6,044 bases of DNA, taken from contig CALMVH010000342.1 in the NCBI GenBank assembly GCA_937873165.1, positions 1 through 6,044 on the forward strand. The letters are read 5' to 3'. Source of the stretch: an uncultured Rhodospirillales bacterium (lineage in GTDB: Bacteria > Pseudomonadota > Alphaproteobacteria > CALMVH01). The first letter of the stretch is position 1; each line of letters starts with the position of its first letter. The notes below the pieces were generated by a model, which saw only the letters and a program-made list of their open reading frames with translations, ran no database searches and was not told the origin of the DNA. A program made the position numbers and the translations under genes. Below, one piece after another: positions 1 to 5,226 of this stretch.

Positions 1-425
1 CCCAAGTATCCCGCATGAATGGTCTGATCAAGGATAAGACTGGGCAGATCGCCAATGCCGGCCAGAAGCCGCAGTTGTAACGGCTTGAACTCGTCCCATT
101 CATCTTTGACGGCATTTATCAGGTCCGGCAGCAAGGGAAATGTTGTCCAGCACAGTACGTCGACGAAGGGGCGCCGGATATCACCGCCGTAAAGCTTATT
201 CCAGCCAGAACCTGAACCCCAGCGATCGTAATAATCCGCTGAAGGAAACGCTCGTCTGGCAACTCCAGGCTTTCGAAGTAGGATTGAATCTGTCGCGAAA
301 ACGTTCTGTCCTCGCATCGCTTCAAAGCCAACTCTCAACGTCTTTTCCAACGATGGAAATGGTAGAGCAAAATATCCGCGCACCCGGTCTAGAGTCGGGG
401 CAAGAAGCGGTAACCGATCTATCAT
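1..425 (-). CDS. Unrecognised protein, partial (3' end beyond window)
   Basis: A continuous minus-strand frame starts at an ATG (425-423) and stays open for 141 codons to the left edge, so the C-terminus is missing. A stop-free run this long is unlikely by chance at about 50% GC. I do not recognise the family. The visible protein is mixed and soluble-looking. It has an aromatic/glycine stretch, SADYYDRWGSGSGWNKLYGG, near residues 59-78, then an IRRPFVDVL segment, an acidic/aromatic VKDEWDEFKP patch, and ends in LILDQTIHAGYLG. No signal peptide or clear membrane segment is seen. The start lies one base after the aldo/keto reductase stop and has no good Shine-Dalgarno of its own, so translational coupling is inferred. 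Codons such as TTA, CTA and ATT, and a GC content well below the neighbours, suggest foreign origin or weak expression. A decayed gene is possible. Confidence 0.5.
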   Translation of the reverse strand, partial: MIDRLPLLAPTLDRVRGYFALPFPSLEKTLRVGFEAMRGQNVFATDSILLRKPGVARRAFPSADYYDRWGSGSGWNKLYGGDIRRPFVDVLCWTTFPLLPDLINAVKDEWDEFKPLQLRLLAGIGDLPSLILDQTIHAGYL

Positions 426-426
426 C

Positions 427-1275
427 TCAAGCCGCCGCCAGCGCCTTGTAATCCTCCTCGTCCAGATCCAGTTCCAGCGCGCCCATGTTGTCGTCGAAAT
501 GCGCGATGGAGGATGTGCCCGGAATCGGCAGCATGACGGGTGAGCGTTGCAACAGCCAGGCCAGCGCGATCTGGCCGGCCTCGGCCTTGTGCTCCTTGGC
601 GATGTTGTCCAGCCTGCCGCCGGGCTTGGCAAGGTTGCCCGACCCCAGCGGCGCCCAGGGCAGGAACGCGATCTGCTGCTGGCCGCAGACATCCAGGAGT
701 TTTTCCGCCGCCCTGTCCGCGAGGTTATACTTGTTCTGCACCGACACGATGCGAACCTGCTTCTGCGCGCGCGCCAACTCGTCGACGCCGATCTCCGACA
801 GGCCGATGTGCCAGATCTTGCCCTCGTCCTGCAGGTCCTTCAGCACGCCCATCTGGTCCTCGAAGGGCACTCGTGCATCGATGCGGTGCAACTGGTACAG
901 GTCGATGCGGTCAAGCTTCAAGCGCCTTAGGCTGCTCTCGCAGCACTCACGGATACGTTCGGGGCGGCAATCGGGAGCCCATTGGGTCGGGCCGCCGCGC
1001 GTCAGCCCGCCCTTGGTCGCGATCACCAGGCCTGCGGGATAGGGGTGCAGCGCTTCCGCGATCAGCTCCTCGCTGACGTTCGGACCGTATGAGTCCGCAG
1101 TGTCGATGAAGTTCACGCCGCTTTCCACGACATGCTTCAGAAGCTTGATCGCGTTTGCCTTGTCCTTCGGCGGCCCCCAAATACCGTCGCCGGTGATGCG
1201 CATGGCGCCGAAGCCAAGGCGGTTGACTTCCAGTTCGCCGCCCAGGGCAAAGGTTCCGATCAGATTCGTGGTCAT
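427..1275 (-). CDS. Aldo/keto reductase, YdbC/PdxI-like
   Basis: A 282-residue NADPH-dependent aldo/keto reductase, predicted to be a cytosolic TIM barrel reducing an aldehyde or ketone. The catalytic tetrad is visible: Asp58 and Tyr63 in FIDTADSYGP, Lys88 in VIATKGG, and His130 in YQLH. The C-terminal cofactor-binding segment is LPIPGTSSIAHFDDN (249-263). The N-terminal part (VNRLGFGAMRITGDGIWGPP), the VQNKYNLADR segment and LAWLLQRSP closely resemble E. coli YdbC, reported as a pyridoxal reductase (PdxI). The substrate here cannot be read from sequence. The frame is open upstream to 1488, but I chose the ATG at 1275 because the family N-terminus begins there and an AGGAAG Shine-Dalgarno lies just upstream; the upstream extension is Arg-rich shadow of the neighbouring gene. 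It follows the glutathione S-transferase by 14 bases, so the two are probably co-transcribed. Confidence 0.93.
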   Translation of the reverse strand: MTTNLIGTFALGGELEVNRLGFGAMRITGDGIWGPPKDKANAIKLLKHVVESGVNFIDTADSYGPNVSEELIAEALHPYPAGLVIATKGGLTRGGPTQWAPDCRPERIRECCESSLRRLKLDRIDLYQLHRIDARVPFEDQMGVLKDLQDEGKIWHIGLSEIGVDELARAQKQVRIVSVQNKYNLADRAAEKLLDVCGQQQIAFLPWAPLGSGNLAKPGGRLDNIAKEHKAEAGQIALAWLLQRSPVMLPIPGTSSIAHFDDNMGALELDLDEEDYKALAAA

Positions 1276-1289
1276 GGCTGCTTCCTGTT

Positions 1290-1952
1290 TCAGGCGGTTC
1301 CGGCGGCGGCGCGATGGCGCACCACTTCGTTCCACGCGGACTGCATCTCGTTCAACAAGGCTGCCAGCGTTTGGTTTCCCGTCACGAAACCCTCGTAGCG
1401 CGCCAGGCGCTCGCGCTCGCTGAACGGGTCCGGCACGAACTGCGGCATAATGCGCCTGACGTGGAACACGGCCGGCACCAGGGCGCAATCCGCAAGCGTC
1501 ATGGCGTCGCCAATGGCATAAGGCGCGGCATCCATGGTGTGTTCCAGTGCATCCAGCGCATGGGAAAACTCAACCAGCTTGGCCGAAACCAGGTGGTCAT
1601 CGCGCTGGGCGGCGTCCGATTGGCGCGACAGGGCGAAGGCGCTGGGCAGCAGGTAAAGGTCGACGACGCGCGAAACGATGCGTGACCGCACGCGCCCGCC
1701 AGGGTCGCGCGGCAACAGGGGCGTTTCGGGAAAGCGATCCTCGATGTACTCGCAGATCACTTCGGACTCCGGCACGGCCAGGGCGCCATCCTCCAGCGCC
1801 GGAACCCGGCCGAACGGGCTGATCTTCAGGAACTCGGGCGATTGCGTGCCGCCCGGCGGATGCGCCAGCTCGTAAGGCAGGTTCTTCTCCCGCAAGGCCA
1901 TGGCGCAGCGCGCGACGTAGGGCGAGGCCATGCTGCCGTACAGCTTCAGCAT
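1290..1952 (-). CDS. Glutathione S-transferase family protein
   Basis: A 220-residue cytosolic GST, normal length for the family. It likely conjugates glutathione to, or reduces, an electrophilic substrate; the substrate is unknown. The thioredoxin-like N-terminal domain begins MLKLYGSMASPYVARCAMAL, with a candidate active-site Ser around residue 10. It continues with the cis-proline in FGRVPALEDG (Pro51) and the glutathione-contacting PESEVICEYIEDRFPE (Glu62-Ser63). The helical C-terminal domain carries the N-capping box TLADCAL (Thr152, Asp155). Three in-frame ATGs exist, at 1988, 1961 and 1952. I chose 1952 because GGAG sits nine bases upstream and the protein then begins exactly at the domain. 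The ATG at 1988 would add 12 residues and has only a weak GAAAG abutting it. It is the first gene of the minus-strand cluster, transcribed away from infC. Confidence 0.93.
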   Translation of the reverse strand: MLKLYGSMASPYVARCAMALREKNLPYELAHPPGGTQSPEFLKISPFGRVPALEDGALAVPESEVICEYIEDRFPETPLLPRDPGGRVRSRIVSRVVDLYLLPSAFALSRQSDAAQRDDHLVSAKLVEFSHALDALEHTMDAAPYAIGDAMTLADCALVPAVFHVRRIMPQFVPDPFSERERLARYEGFVTGNQTLAALLNEMQSAWNEVVRHRAAAGTA

Positions 1953-2091
1953 CTTGAACATCTCCGTTGAAGGCGAATCATTAGTCATCTTTCGGGTTTC
2001 GAGACAAGAGCCGCGGTGTTTTTTAAACTTGTGTCAAATGAACCGTGGTAGTAAATCCGCCAAACGCATTCAAAGACACCAGGAGTCCTCC
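1953..2091. promoter_or_regulatory. Divergent intergenic region with infC leader
   Basis: About 139 bases separate the divergently oriented GST and infC starts, so promoters for both should lie here. It is locally AT-rich around 2015-2030 (GTTTTTTAAACTTG). On the minus strand there is a perfect TTGACA hexamer (2037 to 2032), but no convincing -10 box at 16-18 bases. On the plus strand, TTGTGT (2029-2034) followed after 17 bases by TAAATC (2052-2057) is a weak 3/6 plus 3/6 match. I therefore mark the region, not a specific promoter. Any autoregulatory leader of infC would be in its right half. Confidence 0.4.
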
Positions 2092-2094
2092 ATA
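2081..2094 (+). promoter_or_regulatory. infC ribosome binding site and ATA start
   Basis: AGGAG (2081-2085) is followed by TCCTCC and then ATA (2092-2094), in frame with IF-3. The six-base spacing is near ideal and no ATG, GTG or TTG is placed as well. This decides the unusual infC start. The CCTCC between Shine-Dalgarno and start codon is itself complementary to the Shine-Dalgarno, though too close to pair with it in cis as a simple hairpin. Confidence 0.7.
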
Positions 2095-2643
2095 GCTCGT
2101 CCGTATAACGACGCCCCTTCCCACCGCGACAGCAGCCGGGATGGCCCCCGCATCAACTACGATATCAACGTGCCCAACGTGCGGCTTGTCGATGCCGATG
2201 GAGAGATGATCGGGGTATTGCCGACAAGGGCCGCCATCATGCAGGCGGAAGAAGCAGGCCTGGACCTGGTCGAGATTTCTCCCAACGCCGTGCCGCCCGT
2301 GTGCAAGCTGCTGGACTACGGCAAGTTCAAGTACGAGCAGCAGAAGAAGCGCAACGAAGCGCGCAAGAAGCAGAAGATCATCGAGGTGAAGGAGGTCAAG
2401 CTTCGCCCAAACATCGACGACCACGATTTCGACGTGAAGATGCGGCAGGCAAAGGGCTTCTTCGAAGAAGGCGACAAGGTCAAGTTCACCCTGCGCTTCC
2501 GCGGCCGCGAGATGGTGCACCAAAATCTGGGCGCCGACGTGCTGAAGCGCGTACGCGAGGAAATGGAACTGGTCGCCAAGGTGGAGCAGATGCCGCTCCT
2601 GGAAGGCAAGTTCATGGTCATGGTCATGTCTTCGAAGCAGTAA
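2092..2643 (+). CDS. infC: Translation initiation factor IF-3
   Basis: IF-3 binds the 30S subunit, prevents premature 50S joining and checks start-codon and initiator tRNA pairing. The protein is 183 residues from the ATA start, usual for the family. The N-domain carries DGPRINYDINVPNVRLVD (18-35) and GLDLVEISPNAVPPVCKLLD. The family signature KLLDYGKFKYEQQKK lies at 72-86, followed by the Lys-rich linker helix. The C-domain runs from about 98 (VKEVKLRPNIDDHDFDVKM) through TLRFRGREMVHQ (133-144) to VEQMPLLEGKFMVMVM. The frame is open upstream with ATGs at 1930 and 2038, but neither has a Shine-Dalgarno, and the first overlaps the GST gene. The tail IARPYNDAP...RDGPR looks alphaproteobacterial. 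A non-canonical start is expected to make translation sensitive to IF-3 level, as known for the AUU of E. coli infC. The neighbours are not thrS or rpmI-rplT. Confidence 0.95.
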   Translation: MARPYNDAPSHRDSSRDGPRINYDINVPNVRLVDADGEMIGVLPTRAAIMQAEEAGLDLVEISPNAVPPVCKLLDYGKFKYEQQKKRNEARKKQKIIEVKEVKLRPNIDDHDFDVKMRQAKGFFEEGDKVKFTLRFRGREMVHQNLGADVLKRVREEMELVAKVEQMPLLEGKFMVMVMSSKQ

Positions 2644-2650
2644 TTTATTC

Positions 2651-2715
2651 GTCATTCCCGCGAAGGCGGGAGTCCAGGATTAATTAGTCTGGACTCCCGC
2701 CTGCGCGGGAGTGAC
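2651..2715. repeat. Large palindrome of two inverted short repeats
   Basis: The left arm (2651-2677, beginning GTCATTCCCGCGAAGG) and right arm (2689-2715) are inverted copies matching at 25 of 27 positions, flanking an 11-base AT-rich spacer, GATTAATTAGT. Each arm also folds alone: TCCCGC-GAAG-GCGGGA on the left and ACTCCCGC-CTGC-GCGGGAGT on the right. This is the dispersed CCCGC...GCGGG repeat common between proteobacterial genes. It fills most of the gap between infC and the methyltransferase. The RNA could form a long hairpin that slows transcription or stabilises the infC message end, but no U-tract follows, so a classic intrinsic terminator is not supported. Confidence 0.85.
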
Positions 2716-2724
2716 AACTGAAGG

Positions 2725-3915
2725 ATGACCGATCTTCCCATTTTGAAACTGGCCCCCGGCCGCGAGGCGCGCGTCGTCTCGGGCCACCCCTGGATTTATT
2801 CCAACGAGGTGGCGGGGGATGCCGCGCTTCAGGCGCTGGAGCCCGGCAGCCTGGTGGCGGTGCAGTTCGCGGACGGCCGCAAGATCGGCATCGCCTCGTA
2901 TAACGCCAAGACCCTGATCGCGGGCCGCATCCTGACGCGCGATCCCGAGCAATCCATCGACCGCGCCTTCATCGAAGGCAAGCTGCGGGCGTCGTTGGCC
3001 CTGCGCGAAACCTTGTTCGACCAGCCCTTCTACCGCCTGATCCATGCCGAGGCGGACGGGCTGCCCGCGACGGTTGTCGACCGCTTCGGCGACGTCTGCG
3101 TGGTGCAGGCGAACGCCGCCGGCAGCGACCGGCTGCTGGAGCCGTTGCTGGATGCGCTGGAAACCGTGTTGCAGCCCCGCGCGATCGTCGCGCGCAACGA
3201 CAGCTCGGCGCGCGAGATGGAAGGCCTGCCGGAAACCAGCTATCTTGCCCGCGGTGCGCTGGACGGTCCGGTGATCCTGCACGAGAACGGCGCGCAGTTT
3301 CCCATCGAACTGCTGGGCGGGCAAAAGACCGGCTGGTTCTACGACCAGCGGCAGAACCGCGCCTTCATGGCGGGGCTGGTCCGGCCGGCCCAGAGCGTGC
3401 TGGATGTTTATACATACGCCGGAGGCTTCGCCCTGCCCTGCGCCGTCGCGGGCGCGGCCTCGGTGCTGGCCGTCGACCGCTCCGAGCCGGCTCTGGCGCT
3501 TGTCGCCCGCGCGGCCAAAGCCAGCGGCGTCGCGGATAGAGTTTCCACACGGCGGGGCGACGCCTTCACCGTGCTGGAGGATCTTGCCAAGAGGGGCGAG
3601 CGTTTCGATGTGGTGATCACCGACCCGCCCGCGTTTATCAAGTCGCGCAAGGACATGAACCAGGGGCTGAAGGCCTATGCCAAGCTGGCGCGGCTGGCGG
3701 CGGCGCTGGTGAAGCCCGGCGGGTTCTTCTTCACCGCGTCGTGCAGCTACAATGCCAGTGGTGGCGATTTCTCCGCCGCTGTTCTCCGCGGCCTGGCCGA
3801 TGCCAAACGCTCGGGGCGTATCCTGCGCTACTCCGGCGCCGCCCCGGATCACCCGGTTCACCCGTTCCTGCCTGAAACCGCCTATCTGAAGGCATTGACA
3901 CTGCAGCTTGACTGA
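2725..3915 (+). CDS. rlmI: RlmI-type 23S rRNA cytosine-C5 methyltransferase
   Basis: A class I SAM-dependent methyltransferase of the RlmI family; E. coli RlmI methylates C1962 of 23S rRNA. It is 396 residues, equal to the E. coli enzyme. Order: N-terminal PUA domain (about 1-75, with SGHPWIYSNEV at 19-29), a middle RRM-like domain (about 80-195, with YRLIHAEADGLPATVVDRFG), the conserved KTGWFYDQRQNR (201-212), then the Rossmann methyltransferase domain. SAM motif I is VLDVYTYAGGFAL (225-237), the acidic motif II end is AVDRSE, motif IV is TDPPAFIKSR (299-308), and the candidate catalytic Cys340 lies in TASCSYN. The C-terminal DHPVHPFLPETAYLKAL matches the family end. The start has AAGG abutting the ATG and GGGAG 13 bases upstream, a mediocre site lying partly in the palindrome. 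The stop overlaps the next gene as TGATG, indicating coupling. The exact target nucleotide is inferred from family. Confidence 0.92.
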   Translation: MTDLPILKLAPGREARVVSGHPWIYSNEVAGDAALQALEPGSLVAVQFADGRKIGIASYNAKTLIAGRILTRDPEQSIDRAFIEGKLRASLALRETLFDQPFYRLIHAEADGLPATVVDRFGDVCVVQANAAGSDRLLEPLLDALETVLQPRAIVARNDSSAREMEGLPETSYLARGALDGPVILHENGAQFPIELLGGQKTGWFYDQRQNRAFMAGLVRPAQSVLDVYTYAGGFALPCAVAGAASVLAVDRSEPALALVARAAKASGVADRVSTRRGDAFTVLEDLAKRGERFDVVITDPPAFIKSRKDMNQGLKAYAKLARLAAALVKPGGFFFTASCSYNASGGDFSAAVLRGLADAKRSGRILRYSGAAPDHPVHPFLPETAYLKALTLQLD

Positions 3916-4517
3916 TGCTGACACCGCATCCCATCTACCTGCTGCGCCACGGCCGCACGGTCTGGAACGAGGAAGGCCGGATGCAGGGGCGGCTGGATTC
4001 ACCCCTGACCGACATCGGCCGCGAGCAAGCGGCGCGCATGGCGGAAACCCTGGCAGCCTTGATCGAGGGCAAGACATGCCAAATGGTTACCAGCCCGCAG
4101 CCGCGCGCGCTGGCAACCGCAGCCATCATCGCTCAGCGGTGCCGGCTTTCGCCCGTCCAGGAGCCGCGCCTGCGCGAGATCGACCTGGGCGCATGGGAAG
4201 GCAAGACCTGGGCCGAAATCGATAGGCAGTTCCCTTACGCCATTGGATTGCCCGACCGGAACTTCCATGGCCCCGGCGGCGAGACGTACGACGATGTCGC
4301 CGCGCGCGCCAAGGCGTGGATGCAAGAACTGACCAGCCCGACCGTGGCCGTAAGCCACGGCATCACCGGGCGTGTGATCCGCGCCCTATATGCCGGTATA
4401 CCCGAACGCGATCTGCCTGCCGTGGCACGCTCCACGCAGGATGGGCTGTTCCGGCTGGAACAGGGCACGGTTGCGTTTATTGAATGTATCCAACCCTGTG
4501 AAACGGACCCGCGATGA
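3915..4517 (+). CDS. Histidine phosphatase family protein (copy 1)
   Basis: A 200-residue member of the phosphoglycerate mutase-like histidine phosphatase (branch 1) superfamily. Visible catalytic elements are YLLRHG with Arg11 and phosphate-accepting His12, Arg64 in SPQPRA, Glu88 in LREIDLGAWEG as candidate proton donor, and His148 in AVSHG. It lacks the inserts of true dPGM glycolytic enzymes, so a phosphatase of a small phosphorylated metabolite or protein is more likely; the substrate is unknown. The residue after RHG is Arg (RHGRT) instead of the more usual Glu (RHGET), which the next gene keeps. Its ATG overlaps the methyltransferase stop by one base (TGATG), and its own stop overlaps the next start (ATGA), so the three genes are almost certainly translated from one message. 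It is roughly 40% identical to copy 2 by hand alignment. Confidence 0.92.
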   Translation: MLTPHPIYLLRHGRTVWNEEGRMQGRLDSPLTDIGREQAARMAETLAALIEGKTCQMVTSPQPRALATAAIIAQRCRLSPVQEPRLREIDLGAWEGKTWAEIDRQFPYAIGLPDRNFHGPGGETYDDVAARAKAWMQELTSPTVAVSHGITGRVIRALYAGIPERDLPAVARSTQDGLFRLEQGTVAFIECIQPCETDPR

Positions 4518-5122
4518 ACCTGCCCCCGATCTATCTTCTGCGCCACGGCGAGACCGACTGGAATCGCGAGGACCGCCGCCAGGGCCGCAAGGGTTCCGAC
4601 CTGACCGACAAGGGCCTGGAACAGGCGCATGCCATGGGGCACAGGCTGGCAGGGGAACTGACGCCCGGCGTGCACTGGCGCTTCCAGTGCAGCCCGCAAT
4701 CGCGCGCCGAGGAAACGGCGCGCATTGTTGGCACGATTTGCGGGCTGGTCCCGACCATCGATGACCGGCTGATTGAAATCTCCATGGGATCGTGGGAAGG
4801 CCTGCGCTGGCCGGAGATCGACGCGCGCTGGCCCGGCGCGTCCGCCGACAAGCAGCGCGCGCATTTCCGCATTCCCGATGGCGAACCGTACGCGGAGGTC
4901 GAGGCCCGTGCGCAGTCATGGCTCGACTCCCTTACCGGCCCGACCATCGCGGTCAGCCACGGCGTGTTCGGGCGCGTGTTGCGCACGGTCTTTCTGGGCC
5001 TCGACCAGGAAGGCTTCGCTTCCATAGAGGGGGGCAGCCAGACCGAGTTCTTCCTGCTGGTCGATGGCGAGATCCGTACAATCTCCTGCGCGCCGGTCCT
5101 GGGACAAGATCCACAGCACTAA
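4514..5122 (+). CDS. Histidine phosphatase family protein (copy 2)
   Basis: A 202-residue branch 1 histidine phosphatase, paralogous to the gene just upstream. Catalytic residues visible are Arg10 and His11 in YLLRHGETDWN, Arg64 in SPQSRAEETA, Glu88 in RLIEISMGSWEG, and His149 in AVSHG. Shared blocks with copy 1 include PIYLLRHG, QGR, LTD.G.EQA, EID, GE.Y..V.ARA..W and T.AVSHG..GRV. Divergence is greatest around residues 105-120 and in the C-terminal 30 residues, which hints at a different substrate pocket. The start overlaps the copy 1 stop as ATGA, a typical coupled junction. It is the last gene before a 104-base gap with a palindrome, so it probably ends this operon. It could be annotated as GpmB, CobC or phosphoglycerate mutase by similarity, but no cobalamin or glycolysis genes are nearby to support either. 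Confidence 0.92.
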   Translation: MNLPPIYLLRHGETDWNREDRRQGRKGSDLTDKGLEQAHAMGHRLAGELTPGVHWRFQCSPQSRAEETARIVGTICGLVPTIDDRLIEISMGSWEGLRWPEIDARWPGASADKQRAHFRIPDGEPYAEVEARAQSWLDSLTGPTIAVSHGVFGRVLRTVFLGLDQEGFASIEGGSQTEFFLLVDGEIRTISCAPVLGQDPQH

Positions 5123-5123
5123 C

Positions 5124-5213
5124 CCTCACTTGCGCGCAAGCGGGCGTCTGGATTGATACCTACGCCGGAAGCCGGGAGGACAATCCTGGATTCCCGCTTT
5201 GGCGGAAATGACG
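5124..5213. repeat. Second, more diverged palindromic repeat pair
   Basis: The left arm (5124-5155, CCTCACTTGCGCGCAAGCGG...) and right arm (5181-5213, ending GGCGGAAATGACG) are inverted relatives aligned over 32-33 bases with one gap and several mismatches. They flank a 25-base centre containing GCCGGAAGCCGG. The right arm read on the minus strand begins CGTCATTTCCGCC and is clearly the same family as the arms at 2651-2715. The pair fills the gap between the second phosphatase and the YegD-like gene. The greater divergence suggests an older copy. It could act as a weak hairpin at the operon end; no U-tract is seen. Confidence 0.7.
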
Positions 5214-5226
5214 AACAAGGAACGCG

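Noticed and set aside
140..451. Plus-strand open frame of 103 codons at the left edge
   Set aside because: It overlaps the end of the aldo/keto reductase and has no family features. The minus-strand frame over the same bases is longer, still open at the edge, and placed right after the reductase.
1276..1488. N-terminal extension of the aldo/keto reductase by 71 residues
   Set aside because: It is Arg-rich antiparallel shadow within the GST gene in another frame, and the family N-terminus plus a good Shine-Dalgarno fit the ATG at 1275.
1930..2091. Upstream ATG starts for infC (1930 and 2038)
   Set aside because: They lack Shine-Dalgarno sequences, add residues not found in IF-3, and 1930 lies within the GST coding sequence. 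The ATA at 2092 is better placed.
2651..2715. Classic rho-independent terminator after infC
   Set aside because: The stem is strong but no T-tract follows on either strand, and the sequence belongs to a repeat family found again at 5124-5213, so it is listed as a repeat.
2680..4077. Long minus-strand open frame (465 codons) opposite the methyltransferase
   Set aside because: It lies antisense to a clear RlmI family gene. Its predicted protein is Arg/Gly/Gln-rich without recognisable domains, and it starts inside the next gene and ends in the repeat (VVTPAQAGVQ is a typical translation of this repeat). High GC readily keeps such shadow frames open.
2651..5213. CRISPR array
   Set aside because: The repeats occur as two inverted pairs in separate gaps, not as direct repeats with regular spacers.
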